Shown: piece by piece, positions 26,611-35,665 of the stretch
Layout: each line of letters opens with the position of its first letter
Numbering within the stretch: the stretch's first letter is position 1
Assembly (NCBI RefSeq): GCF_001651865.1
Contig: NZ_LPUX01000061.1
Coordinates: 248,001 to 312,000 of the forward strand
Source of the DNA: Sinorhizobium glycinis
Lineage (GTDB): Bacteria; Pseudomonadota; Alphaproteobacteria; Rhizobiales; Rhizobiaceae
Reading direction: 5' to 3'
DNA length: 64,000 nt
Made by a program: the position numbers and the translations under genes
Notes under the pieces: model-generated
The model's input: the letters and a program-made list of their open reading frames with translations, nothing else
The model's database searches: none
What the model was told of the DNA's origin: nothing

Positions 26611-27384
26611 TTGTCGGGGCTTTTGACGCAGGCAGAGGGCGATCCGGTCGCCATTGAGAATGCCGACGCGAAGGGAGACTTCCTCTTCGTCTGCGAGCAC
26701 GCGTCCAGCCGTCTGCCCGTGCGGCTCGGGACGCTCGGACTTTCCAGGGAAGCGCTTGAGAGCCATATCGCCTGGGACCCTGGCGCGCTGGCGGTATCCA
26801 AGCTGCTTGCCGAGAAGCTGGACGGTACGCTCATCCACCAGCGTTTTTCGCGCCTCGTCTATGACTGCAACAGGCCGCCCGAGTCCGACGCGGCAACGCC
26901 CGTCATCAGCGAGATCTACGAGGTGCCGGGGAACCGGGCAATGTCGGCCGCGGAGCGCCAGGCGCGCATCGACGAGATTTATCTGCCGTTCCGCGACGCG
27001 GTGTCCGAGTTCGTCATCAGCCGCAAGGCGGCGGGCCGGGTTCCCATCCTCGTCACCATGCACAGCTTCACGCCGGTTTATTTCGGCAGGCCGCGCAGCG
27101 TCGAGCTCGGGATTCTTCACGACGCCGACAGCCGGCTCGCCGATCGCATGCTGGCGGTCGCCACGACCGGCGAGGTCGCATACGACATCCGTCGCAACGA
27201 GCCCTACGGGCCGGCGGACGGGGTAACGCACAGCTTGATCGAATATGGCGTCCGTCATGGGCTGCCGAATGTAATGATCGAGATCAGGAACGATCTCATC
27301 CTGAACGAGGTCGGCCAGAGGGTCATGGCCGATTATCTGGAAGGGCTGCTCGCCAGAAGCGCGGCCACCCTTCCGAAAAGATAA
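26611..27384 (+). CDS. N-formylglutamate amidohydrolase family protein
   Basis: A 257-residue protein of the N-formylglutamate amidohydrolase family, zinc-dependent enzymes that hydrolyse N-acyl amino acids. Visible motifs: F-V-C-E-H-A-S-S-R-L-P about residues 25-35, H-S-F-T-P about 151-155, and I-E-I-R-N-D-L-I about 224-231. No histidine-degradation (hut) genes are nearby; instead a permease, a glutamine-synthetase-like ligase and two dehydrogenases follow, so hydrolysis of a gamma-glutamyl or other glutamyl amide is a reasonable alternative. The start is a TTG after GGGGG; no in-frame ATG fits. Confidence 0.82.
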   Translation: MSGLLTQAEGDPVAIENADAKGDFLFVCEHASSRLPVRLGTLGLSREALESHIAWDPGALAVSKLLAEKLDGTLIHQRFSRLVYDCNRPPESDAATPVISEIYEVPGNRAMSAAERQARIDEIYLPFRDAVSEFVISRKAAGRVPILVTMHSFTPVYFGRPRSVELGILHDADSRLADRMLAVATTGEVAYDIRRNEPYGPADGVTHSLIEYGVRHGLPNVMIEIRNDLILNEVGQRVMADYLEGLLARSAATLPKR

Positions 27385-27491
27385 AAAGACCCAGGGGAGC
27401 GGCAAAGCCGCGGTTCTGTTCCCGTGCCGGAACAGGTGGTGACATGACCTTTCGCAATGGCGCGCCGGGTCAGGAGAAACAGGGGAAAAAG

Positions 27492-29039
27492 ATGTCAGAC
27501 TACACCGATGTCGATAAGAAGCAGGATCTGCACATCCTGCATTCGATGGGTTATGCGCAGGAACTCGAGCGGCGAATGAGCCAGTTCTCGAATTTCGCCG
27601 TATCCTTCTCAATCATCTGCATTCTTTCCGGCGGCATCAACTCGCTGGCGCAGGCGACCTCCGGCGCTGGCGGTGCCTCGATCGGTATCGGCTGGCCGCT
27701 TGGATGCTTCATCTCCCTCGTCTTCGCGGTTGCCATGGCGCAGATCAGCTCCGCCTATCCGACCGCCGGCGGCCTCTATCACTGGGGCTCGATCCTCGGG
27801 AACCGCTTCACCGGCTGGTTGACGGCGTGGTTCAACCTCCTCGGCCTGGTCACCGTTCTCGGCGCCATCAACGTCGGCACCTATTATTTCTTCATGGGTT
27901 CGTTCGGCACGCCCTATTTCGGCCTGGAAGACACGACCACGACCCGCATCATCTTCCTGACGATCATCACCGGCGCGCAGGCCCTGGTGAACCATATGGG
28001 CATCGGCCTGACGGCGAAGCTCACCGACTTCTCGGGCTATCTGATTTTCGCCACGGCGATCCTCCTTGCCGTTGTCTGCCTTGCCGCGGCCGACACCTAT
28101 GAGATCGGCAGGCTCTTCACCTTCTCGAATTATTCCGGCGAGGCGGGCGGCAACGTCTGGCCGCAGACCTCCGGAACCTGGGTGTTCCTGCTCGGCCTGC
28201 TGCTGCCGATCTACACGATCACCGGCTACGACGCCTCGGCCCATACTTCGGAAGAGACGGTCAAGGCCGCCGAATCGGTGCCGCGCGGCATGGTCTCCTC
28301 GGTGCTCTGGTCCGCGCTCTTCGGCTACATCATGCTCTGCTCCTTCGTGCTGATGATCCCGAACATGGACGAGGCAGCCAAGCAGGGCTGGAACGTCTTC
28401 TTCTGGGCGATGGACGCGCAAGTCCATCCGGTCATCAAGGATATTCTCTACCTCGCCATCTTCGTCAGTCAGTGGCTGTGCGGCCTGGCGACCGTCACCT
28501 CGGTCTCGCGTATGATCTTCGCCTTCTCGCGCGATGGCGGCCTGCCGGCCTCGAAGGCGCTTTCGAAGGTAAGCCCCACCTATCGCTCGCCCGTTGCCGC
28601 GATCTGGACGGGCTCGATCCTTTCCGTGCTGTTCGTCTGGGGCTCTTCGCTCGTCTCGATCGGCGAAACGCCGGTCTATACGATTGTCGTCTCCTGCACC
28701 GTCATCTTCCTGTTCTTCTCCTTCGCGATCCCGATCACGCTCGGCCTGTTCGCCTGGGGAACCTCGAAGTGGGACAAGATGGGGCCGTGGAACCTCGGCG
28801 AAGGAATGTTCAAGCTGTTTGCGATCCTTTCGATCGTCGCCATGGTGCTGATCTTCGTGCTCGGCATTCAGCCGCCGAACGACTGGGCGCTCTACATCAC
28901 CGTCGGCTTCCTCGTCGTAACCGGCATCATCTGGTACGGCTTCGAGAGCCGCCGGTTCCGCGGGCCGCCGATCGGCGACGAGGTCGCGCGCCGCCAGGCG
29001 GAGATCGCTGCTGCCGAGAAGGCTGTCGGGGAAGTCTAA
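27492..29039 (+). CDS. APC family amino acid/amine permease (ACT subfamily)
   Basis: A 515-residue inner-membrane transporter with about 12 hydrophobic segments. It resembles the amino acid-choline transporter branch: F-S-N-F-A-V-S-F-S near the N-terminus, the P-T-A-G-G-L-Y-H-W motif about residues 93-101, and G-Y-D-A-S-A-H-T-S-E-E-T about 253-264. Such proteins carry GABA, choline, putrescine or other amines. The ATG at 27492 follows AGGGGA; an ATG at 27444 is less well supported. It precedes the glutamine-synthetase-like gene, so it probably imports that enzyme's amine substrate. Confidence 0.85.
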   Translation: MSDYTDVDKKQDLHILHSMGYAQELERRMSQFSNFAVSFSIICILSGGINSLAQATSGAGGASIGIGWPLGCFISLVFAVAMAQISSAYPTAGGLYHWGSILGNRFTGWLTAWFNLLGLVTVLGAINVGTYYFFMGSFGTPYFGLEDTTTTRIIFLTIITGAQALVNHMGIGLTAKLTDFSGYLIFATAILLAVVCLAAADTYEIGRLFTFSNYSGEAGGNVWPQTSGTWVFLLGLLLPIYTITGYDASAHTSEETVKAAESVPRGMVSSVLWSALFGYIMLCSFVLMIPNMDEAAKQGWNVFFWAMDAQVHPVIKDILYLAIFVSQWLCGLATVTSVSRMIFAFSRDGGLPASKALSKVSPTYRSPVAAIWTGSILSVLFVWGSSLVSIGETPVYTIVVSCTVIFLFFSFAIPITLGLFAWGTSKWDKMGPWNLGEGMFKLFAILSIVAMVLIFVLGIQPPNDWALYITVGFLVVTGIIWYGFESRRFRGPPIGDEVARRQAEIAAAEKAVGEV

Positions 29040-29132
29040 GGAGATGAAAAGAGAGCGGAGATCGCGCTCGCGATCTCCGCTTCGCATTGGCGGCTATCGG
29101 AACGGCCGCGCCGAAACATGGGATTTGCTTTC

Positions 29133-30497
29133 ATGAGCTACTCGTTCGAAGAATTGAAAGAGGATGTCGCCGCCGGCCGCATCGACACGGTGCTCGCCTG
29201 CCAGGTGGACATGCAAGGCCGCCTGATGGGCAAGCGATTTCACGCGCAATATTTCGTCGACAGCGCCTGGAAGGAAACGCATAGCTGCAACTACCTGCTG
29301 GCGACGGACATGGAGATGGAAACCGTCCCCGGCTACAAGGCGACGAGCTGGGAGAAGGGCTACGGCGACTACACGATGAAGCCGGACCTTGCGACGCTTC
29401 GGCGCATCCCTTGGCTCGAGGGCACGGCGCTGGTTCTATGCGACGTTCTCGATCACCATACGCATGAGGAGGTGCCGCATTCGCCGCGCGCCATCCTCAA
29501 GAAGCAGGTTGCGCGCCTCGAGGCCATGGGTTTCAAGCCCTTCATGGCGAGCGAGCTCGAATTCTTCCTTTTCGATCAGTCCTACGAAGACGCGCGGCTC
29601 TCCGGATACCGCGATCTGCAACTCGCCAGCGGCTATAACGAGGACTACCACATCTTCCAGACCACCAAGGAGGAAGATGTGATGCGGGCGATCCGCAACG
29701 GCCTGCAGGGCGCGGACATTCCGGTCGAGAATTCCAAGGGCGAAGCCTCCGCCGGCCAGGAGGAAATCAACGTCCGCTATGCCGACGCTCTGACCATGGC
29801 CGACCGCCACGCCATCATCAAGAACGGCTGCAAGGAGATTGCCTGGTCGCGGGGCAAGGCGATCACCTTCCTCGCCAAGTGGAACTATTCCGCCGCCGGC
29901 TCCTCGTCGCACATTCACCAGTCGCTCTGGAGCCTCGACGGCAAGACGCCGCTGTTCTACGACAAGGAGGGGCGTTACGGCATGTCCGGGCTGATGCGGC
30001 ACTATGTGGCCGGGTTGCTCGCCCATGCGAGCGAGATCACCTATTTCCTGGCGCCTTACATCAATTCCTACAAGCGCTTCATGGCCGGGACCTTCGCGCC
30101 GACGAAAGCGATCTGGAGCAAGGACAACCGCACCGCCGGCTATCGCCTGTGCGGCGACGAAACCAAGGCGATCCGCATCGAATGCCGGGTCGGCGGCTCC
30201 GACCTCAACCCGTATCTTGCCTTTGCGGCTCTGATCGCTGCCGGCATTTCCGGCATCGAGAACAAGATGGAGCTGGAAGCGCCCTTCGTCGGAGATGCCT
30301 ACCACGGCAAGGACGTGCGCGAAATTCCGCATACGCTCAGGGCGGCAACCGAGGCGCTGACGGGTTCGAAAATGCTGCGGGAGGCCTTCGGCGAAGAGGT
30401 GATCGACCACTATACCCGCGCGGCGCAGTGGGAGCAGGAGGAATACGACCGGCGCGTCACCGATTGGGAGGTCGCGCGCGGGTTCGAAAGGGCGTAG
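29133..30497 (+). CDS. Glutamine synthetase-like gamma-glutamyl-amine ligase (PuuA-related)
   Basis: A 454-residue GS-fold enzyme. It keeps the GS signatures: E-L-E-F-F-L-F about residues 141-147, H-I-H-Q-S-L-W about 260-266, R-F-M-A-G-T-F-A-P-T about 311-320, and N-R-T-A-G-Y-R-L about 330-337. It lacks the adenylylation loop of housekeeping GlnA. Proteins of this branch join glutamate to amines (putrescine, ethanolamine, isopropylamine, aniline) rather than to ammonia. The neighbouring permease and aldehyde dehydrogenase support such a role. The ATG at 29133 (M-S-Y-S-F) is chosen; one at 29118 is also in frame. The true amine substrate is unknown. Confidence 0.82.
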   Translation: MSYSFEELKEDVAAGRIDTVLACQVDMQGRLMGKRFHAQYFVDSAWKETHSCNYLLATDMEMETVPGYKATSWEKGYGDYTMKPDLATLRRIPWLEGTALVLCDVLDHHTHEEVPHSPRAILKKQVARLEAMGFKPFMASELEFFLFDQSYEDARLSGYRDLQLASGYNEDYHIFQTTKEEDVMRAIRNGLQGADIPVENSKGEASAGQEEINVRYADALTMADRHAIIKNGCKEIAWSRGKAITFLAKWNYSAAGSSSHIHQSLWSLDGKTPLFYDKEGRYGMSGLMRHYVAGLLAHASEITYFLAPYINSYKRFMAGTFAPTKAIWSKDNRTAGYRLCGDETKAIRIECRVGGSDLNPYLAFAALIAAGISGIENKMELEAPFVGDAYHGKDVREIPHTLRAATEALTGSKMLREAFGEEVIDHYTRAAQWEQEEYDRRVTDWEVARGFERA

Positions 30498-30504
30498 GGC
30501 ATTA

Positions 30505-30657
30505 CCCCTCCCCAACCCCTCCCCACAAGGGGAAGGGGCTTCGCGGCGGCACCGTCTCGCCCACCCGGCGTTTCCCCAGGTGGCAACGCTTCAGGTCAGA
30601 AAGGCGAGGGTGCGGCAGTGTAGCCCCTCCCCCTTGTGGGGAGGGGTTGGGGAGGGG
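30505..30657. repeat. MITE-like element with 36-base inverted arms
   Basis: Left arm (30505-30540) and right arm (30622-30657) are inverted copies matching at 35 of 36 positions, built on CCCCTCCCC...ACAAGGGG. The arms resemble those of the element at 12140-12338. It fills the spacer between the GS-like and aldehyde dehydrogenase genes. Confidence 0.85.
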
Positions 30658-30690
30658 ACTTTATTTGAAAGCAGAAACAGGAAGACCATC

Positions 30691-32076
30691 ATGACGATGA
30701 TCAGATGCATTTCGCCGGTCAATGGCGAGGTCTATGCCGAGCGGCCTGCAATGCCGCTGGAACTCGCCAACCAGGCGGTTGCGCAGGCGCGGCTGGCGCA
30801 GAAAAGCTGGGCGAAGCGGCCGCTCGACGAGCGTGTCAAGCTGGTGCTCGCCGGCGTCGCGCGGCTCAACGAGATGGTCGACGAGGTGGTGCCGGAGCTT
30901 GCTTGGCAGATGGGCCGGCCGGTGCGCTATGGCGGCGAGTTCAAGGGCTTCAACGAGCGCTCCAACTACGTGGCCTCGATCGCGGCCGACGCGCTGAAGC
31001 CGCTTGTCGTAGAGGAGAGCGACCGCTTCGAGCGGCGCATCGAACGCGAGCCGCATGGCGTCGTCTTCGTCATCGCGCCGTGGAACTATCCCTACATGAC
31101 GGCGATCAACACGGTGGCACCGGCGCTGATGGCCGGCAACACGGTAGTGCTCAAGCATGCCAGCCAGACGATCCTGGTCGGCGAGCGCATGGTGCGCGCC
31201 TTCGTCGAGGCGGGCGTTCCGGCGGACGTCTTCCAGAACCTGTTCCTGGACCACGAGACGACCGCGGCGCTGATCGCGGCCAGGAGTTTCGACTTCATCA
31301 ACTTCACCGGCTCGGTCGAAGGCGGGCGTTCGATCGAACGCGCGGCGGCCGGCACCTTTACCGGTCTTGGCCTCGAACTCGGGGGCAAGGATCCGGGCTA
31401 CGTGATGGCGGACGCCGATCTCGATGCCGCCGTCGACACACTGATGGATGGCGCGACCTACAATTCCGGCCAGTGCTGTTGCGGCATCGAGCGCATCTAC
31501 GTGCATGAATCGCTCTACGACGCCTTCGTCGAGAAATCCGTCGCCTGGGTTTCCAACTACAAGCTCGGCAACCCGCTCGATGCCGAAACGACGCTCGGTC
31601 CGATGGCCAACAAGCGCTTTGCCGCGACCGTGCGCAACCAGATCGCCGACGCGGTTTCAAAGGGCGCCAAGGCGCTGATCGACCCGAAGCTGTTCCCGCA
31701 GGACGATGGCGGCGCCTATCTCGCGCCGCAGATCCTCGTCGATGTCGATCATTCAATGGAGTTCATGCGTGAGGAGACCTTCGGTCCCGCCGTCGGCATC
31801 ATGAAGGTGAAGAACGATGCTCAGGCGATCGAGTTGATGAACGACAGCCAATACGGTCTTACCGTTTCGCTCTGGACCAAGGATGCGGAACGTGCCGCCC
31901 GGATCGGTGCAGAGCTGGAAACCGGCACCGTGTTCATGAACCGCGCCGACTATCTCGATCCAGCGCTCTGCTGGACCGGCGTCAAGGAAACGGGCCGCGG
32001 CGGCTCGCTCTCGGTCCTCGGGTTCCACAATCTCACCCGTCCGAAATCCTACCATCTGAAGAAAGCCACAGCATGA
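30691..32076 (+). CDS. NAD(P)-dependent aldehyde dehydrogenase
   Basis: A 461-residue aldehyde dehydrogenase. It shows the cofactor/active-site segment P-W-N-Y-P about residues 130-134, catalytic Glu in L-E-L-G-G-K about 228-233, catalytic Cys in N-S-G-Q-C-C about 258-263, and E-E-T-F-G-P about 360-365. The class oxidises aldehydes to acids. Its place after the GS-like gene suggests it oxidises an aldehyde derived from the imported amine, as PuuC does for gamma-glutamyl-aminobutyraldehyde. The ATG at 30691 follows AGGAAG; the frame is open upstream through the repeat but not coding. Confidence 0.88.
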   Translation: MTMIRCISPVNGEVYAERPAMPLELANQAVAQARLAQKSWAKRPLDERVKLVLAGVARLNEMVDEVVPELAWQMGRPVRYGGEFKGFNERSNYVASIAADALKPLVVEESDRFERRIEREPHGVVFVIAPWNYPYMTAINTVAPALMAGNTVVLKHASQTILVGERMVRAFVEAGVPADVFQNLFLDHETTAALIAARSFDFINFTGSVEGGRSIERAAAGTFTGLGLELGGKDPGYVMADADLDAAVDTLMDGATYNSGQCCCGIERIYVHESLYDAFVEKSVAWVSNYKLGNPLDAETTLGPMANKRFAATVRNQIADAVSKGAKALIDPKLFPQDDGGAYLAPQILVDVDHSMEFMREETFGPAVGIMKVKNDAQAIELMNDSQYGLTVSLWTKDAERAARIGAELETGTVFMNRADYLDPALCWTGVKETGRGGSLSVLGFHNLTRPKSYHLKKATA

Positions 32077-33218
32077 CGATTACCGCGAACTGGAGCTACC
32101 CGACCGCCATTAAGTTCGGCGCCGGCCGAATCAAGGAGCTTGCCGACCATTGCAAGGCCGTCGGCATGAAAAAACCGCTGCTGATCACCGATCGCGGACT
32201 TGCACCGATGGCGATCACGCAGAATGCGCTGGAAATTCTGGAAGCCGGTGGCCTCGGGCGTGCCATCTTCGCCGAGGTCGATCCGAACCCGAACGACGTC
32301 AACCTCGAGGCCGGGATCAGAGCCTTCAAGGATGGCGGGCATGATGGTGTCGTTGCCTTCGGCGGCGGTTCGGGTCTCGACCTCGGCAAATGCGTCGCCT
32401 TCATGGCCGGTCAGACGCGGCCCGTCTGGGATTTCGAGGACATCGGCGACTGGTGGACGCGTGCGAGCGTCGAGGGCATTGCGCCGATCATCGCCGTGCC
32501 GACGACCGCTGGGACCGGCTCCGAAGTGGGGCGGGCGAGCGTCATCACCAATTCGGCGGACCACGTGAAGAAGGTGATCTTCCACCCGAAATTCCTGCCG
32601 GCCGTGACGATCTGCGATCCGGAACTGACGGTCGGCATGCCGAAGGTCATCACCGCCGGTACCGGCATGGACGCCTTCGCCCATTGCCTGGAGGCCTATT
32701 CCTCACCCTTCTATCACCCGATGTCCGCCGGTATCGCGCTCGAAGGCATGCGGCTCGTCAAGGAATACTTGCCGCGCGCCTATAGGGACGGCACCGACAT
32801 CGAGGCGCGCGCCAATATGATGAGCGCGGCAGCGATGGGCGCGGTCGCCTTCCAGAAGGGACTCGGCGCGATCCACTCGCTCTCGCATCCGGTCGGCGCC
32901 ATCTACAACACCCATCACGGCATGACCAACGCCGTCGTCATGCCGCCGGTGCTACGCTTCAACCGACCCGCAATCGAGGAGAAGATCGCGCGTGCCGCGG
33001 CCTATCTCGGTATCGCCGGCGGGTTCGACGGCTTCTACGATTATGTGCTGCAACTGCGCGAGGAACTCGGCGTTCCGAACAAGCTCGCCGCACTCGGCGT
33101 TGGTACCGACCGCATCGATGAGATGGCGGAGATGGCGATCGTCGATCCGACGGCCGGCGGCAATCCGGTGGAATTGACGCTGGATGCGGCGAAGAAGCTC
33201 TTTGCCGAGTGCATCTGA
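32073..33218 (+). CDS. Iron-containing alcohol dehydrogenase
   Basis: A 381-residue group III (iron-type) alcohol dehydrogenase. Motifs: nucleotide site G-G-G-S-G-L-D-L-G-K about residues 96-105, P-T-T-A-G-T-G-S-E about 144-152, metal ligands D...H-C-L-E about 199-207, and H-S-L-S-H-P-V...H-H-G about 268-284. It overlaps the aldehyde dehydrogenase stop by four bases (ATGA), so the two are co-translated. Together they could interconvert alcohol, aldehyde and acid for a hydroxyl-bearing amine such as an amino alcohol. A strong terminator follows. Confidence 0.9.
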   Translation: MTITANWSYPTAIKFGAGRIKELADHCKAVGMKKPLLITDRGLAPMAITQNALEILEAGGLGRAIFAEVDPNPNDVNLEAGIRAFKDGGHDGVVAFGGGSGLDLGKCVAFMAGQTRPVWDFEDIGDWWTRASVEGIAPIIAVPTTAGTGSEVGRASVITNSADHVKKVIFHPKFLPAVTICDPELTVGMPKVITAGTGMDAFAHCLEAYSSPFYHPMSAGIALEGMRLVKEYLPRAYRDGTDIEARANMMSAAAMGAVAFQKGLGAIHSLSHPVGAIYNTHHGMTNAVVMPPVLRFNRPAIEEKIARAAAYLGIAGGFDGFYDYVLQLREELGVPNKLAALGVGTDRIDEMAEMAIVDPTAGGNPVELTLDAAKKLFAECI

Positions 33219-33241
33219 GCCATCGCATTAATTTTTTCGAG

Positions 33242-33273
33242 GCCCGGGAGACGTTGATTTCCCGGGCTTTTTT
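33242..33273 (+). terminator. Rho-independent terminator
   Basis: An 8-base stem (GCCCGGGA / TCCCGGGC) with a 10-base loop is followed directly by six T residues, 24 bases after the alcohol dehydrogenase stop. It ends the amine-type operon. Confidence 0.9.
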
Positions 33274-33419
33274 GCGCGGACAGGGGCGCTCGCCGGGCGA
33301 AGCTGTTAATCTTTGCCGGCGAAAATTTCCATTTTGTTAACCATGTTCTGAAAGGTTCTCTTAATCGAGCCTGCCCCGAAGCCGGGGCGACGGGGCACTG
33401 AGAGAATGAGGTGGTTAAG

Positions 33420-34133
33420 ATGGCGGTCATTACATTGGCCAACGCAAAGGGCGGCGCCGGCAAGACGACGGCTGCCTTGATCCTGGCGACGGAACTGGCC
33501 CGGCAGGGCAACCGCGTGGTGATCCTGGATGCCGATCCGCAGCGGTGGATCACCAGCTGGTCCGAGGTCTCCGGCCATGTCGCCAATCTCGAGGTGATCT
33601 CGCATATCACGCCCGCTTCGCTGCCTTGTCATATCCGCGAGTTGAAGGACGAGGCTGATTTCATCGTGATCGACCTCGCAGGCGCGAAGGACGCGATCGT
33701 TGCGCTGGCGCTCGGGCTTTCCGATCAGGTGCTGATCCCGGTTCAGGGCTGTGCCATGGACGCGCGTGGGGCGGTGCAGATTCTGGAGCTCATTCGTCAG
33801 ATCGAACAGAAGGCGCGCGTGCGCATCAATCACTCGGTGGTCCTGACGCGCGTCAATTCGCTGGTGACGACGCGGGCGCTACAGGCGATCAAGGCGCTGC
33901 TCGCCTCGCGGGGCGTCTCTGTCCTCGACACGCCCATCATCGAACGCGCTGCCTATCGCGAAATCTTCGAATGCGGCGGCACATTGCAGTCCATGGACGC
34001 AAACCGCGTCAGCAACCTCGACAAGGCGCGGGAAAACGCATTCGCGCTTGCCAGCGAGGTCCAAAACTTGCTGCCCGTAACGCCACGCCGCGCCCTGATG
34101 TCCCGCCTGCGCTCTTTGCCGCGGGCGGCTTGA
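33420..34133 (+). CDS. Orphan ParA/MinD-type ATPase (VirC1-like)
   Basis: A 237-residue ParA-superfamily ATPase with the deviant Walker A K-G-G-A-G-K-T-T about residues 9-16, D-A-D-P-Q about 39-43, and F-I-V-I-D-L-A-G-A about 80-88. There is no parB or parS-like neighbour, and the protein is shorter than chromosomal ParA. The length and the A-N-A-K-G-G-A-G-K-T-T-A-A start recall VirC1 and related plasmid or cargo-positioning ATPases. The ATG at 33420 follows GAGGTGG; the one at 33411 lies within that site. Its job here is unknown. Confidence 0.82.
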   Translation: MAVITLANAKGGAGKTTAALILATELARQGNRVVILDADPQRWITSWSEVSGHVANLEVISHITPASLPCHIRELKDEADFIVIDLAGAKDAIVALALGLSDQVLIPVQGCAMDARGAVQILELIRQIEQKARVRINHSVVLTRVNSLVTTRALQAIKALLASRGVSVLDTPIIERAAYREIFECGGTLQSMDANRVSNLDKARENAFALASEVQNLLPVTPRRALMSRLRSLPRAA

Positions 34134-34204
34134 TATCCGCTCGGCCCATGTTGCCTCCCAAGGCCGACCGGAGCTGACAAAGGTCGTTCCGGTCGAAACC
34201 TCCG

Positions 34205-35494
34205 TCAGAACCGCCCGTCTATGAAGTGCTTGGCTTGGGCCCCAGCGTGGTAGAAAGCGGATTTCACGTTCCGCCACGGGTCCGGCGTGATCGGGGACTC
34301 GGCAAGCGGGATCGCCGAGACGTCGCCGGTGACATGGCGGGCAAGGGCGCGGCCGAAAACTGTGCCGGGGGCGATGCCGCGACCGTTGTAGCCGCTGATG
34401 GAGACGACATTCGGCGCAAGCACGTGCATGACCGGCAGGTGATTGATGGTCATGCCGATGCGGCCGTCCCACCAATATTCGAAGCGGAAATCGCCGATAT
34501 AGGGGAAGAGCTTGCGCACCGAACGCGCCGCGAAGGCGCGATGCGTCCCCGCGGCGATCGCGTCGAGGCGGCCGACAGAGCCGAAGATCAGCCGGTTCTG
34601 CTGATCCATGCGGAACGACGTCATGACGAGGCCCGTGTCCCAGGCGCCCTGGCGCTCGGGGAGGATTCGGCCGGCGACATCGTCCGGCAGCGGATTGGTC
34701 GCGACCTGAAAAAAGGGCAGGACCGTGAGTTCCTGAGTCTGTGTCCTCCACGGCGCGCCGTCAATGAGCGCGCCATAGGCTTCGGTGGCGACGATGACAT
34801 GCCGGGCCGTAAGCGTGCCTCTGCCGGCCGTCAGCTTCCAGCCGTCGCCGCGACGCTCGGCGGCAACGAGTGGCGTATCCGTATAGATCCGGGCGCCTGC
34901 GGTCAGTGCAGCCCGTGCCAGGCCGCGCGCATAGGCGAGCGGCTGGATCGTGCCGGCCCGCCGGTCGAGCAGTGCGCCGGCAAAACCTTCGGCACCGGAA
35001 AGGGCATGTGCCTTCTCGGCCGAAAGCACCTCCACCGGCGCGCCGCGCTTCTTCCACTGGGCCTCGCGCTCCTGGATGTCCTTAAGCCCATCGGCTCCGA
35101 CGGCCATATGCAGCGTTCCGTTGCGCACCGCTTCGCACTGGACGCCATGACGGTCGACAAGGTCGTAGACGAGCGAGGGGCCGTCGCCGAGCTCGTTCAG
35201 CAAGCGCCCTCCGGCCTGCGCACCGAGCGTGGCTATCAGATCTTCGGGTTTCACCCACATGCCGGCATTGACCAGGCCGACATTGCGGCCGGAGCCGCCG
35301 TAGCCGATCATGCGGGCCTCGATCACCGCGGCCTGGATGCCCATTTCGGCGAGATGCAGTGCAGCCGAAAGCCCGGTGAAACCGCCGCCGATGATCGCGA
35401 CGTCGGTTGTCAGGTCATCGGCAAGCTGGGTCGTTTCCGGAGCGGCCGGTGCTGTCGCATGCCAGAGATTGGGAAGAGGGCGCTCCGTCGCCAT
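34205..35494 (-). CDS. FAD-dependent oxidoreductase, OrdL/PuuB-like
   Basis: A 429-residue DAO-family flavoprotein. It has an FAD-binding G-G-G-F-T-G-L-S-A-A about residues 36-45 after an N-terminal L-W-H-A-T-A...E-T segment typical of gamma-glutamylputrescine oxidase (PuuB/OrdL). Near the C-terminus, G-Y-N-G-R-G-I-A-P-G-T about 377-387 closes the FAD site. Such enzymes oxidise amines or amino acids to imines with oxygen. It lies one gene past the GS-like/aldehyde dehydrogenase cluster, on the other strand, and may complete a gamma-glutamylated amine route. That link is inference. Confidence 0.84.
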   Translation of the reverse strand: MATERPLPNLWHATAPAAPETTQLADDLTTDVAIIGGGFTGLSAALHLAEMGIQAAVIEARMIGYGGSGRNVGLVNAGMWVKPEDLIATLGAQAGGRLLNELGDGPSLVYDLVDRHGVQCEAVRNGTLHMAVGADGLKDIQEREAQWKKRGAPVEVLSAEKAHALSGAEGFAGALLDRRAGTIQPLAYARGLARAALTAGARIYTDTPLVAAERRGDGWKLTAGRGTLTARHVIVATEAYGALIDGAPWRTQTQELTVLPFFQVATNPLPDDVAGRILPERQGAWDTGLVMTSFRMDQQNRLIFGSVGRLDAIAAGTHRAFAARSVRKLFPYIGDFRFEYWWDGRIGMTINHLPVMHVLAPNVVSISGYNGRGIAPGTVFGRALARHVTGDVSAIPLAESPITPDPWRNVKSAFYHAGAQAKHFIDGRF

Positions 35495-35560
35495 TGCGGG
35501 CCTTTCTTTGCGGTGATCAGGGGTTCCTTGCCTTTGATAGAACCATCAGAGCAAAGTTTT

Positions 35561-35587
35561 TCATGACAATGTTTCATGAAGTCATGA
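35561..35587. promoter_or_regulatory. Candidate operator TCATGAC-N13-GTCATGA upstream of the FAD oxidase
   Basis: A 7-base perfect inverted repeat spans 27 bases, with a further TTCATGAA palindrome inside its right half, about 70 bases before the FAD oxidoreductase start. Three phased CATGA cores suggest binding by a dimer or tetramer. No adjacent regulator gene is seen. Confidence 0.4.
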
Positions 35588-35665
35588 GGCCGACAATGCT
35601 GGGGCAAGCAGGAAATTGGGCGATCCCTCGCGCGGCTCCGCCCTAACTGTGGCGCAGGCCAACTA

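Noticed and set aside
27609..29087. 492-codon open frame on the minus strand opposite the APC permease
   Set aside because: Translation is almost all charged residues, the antisense image of membrane helices.
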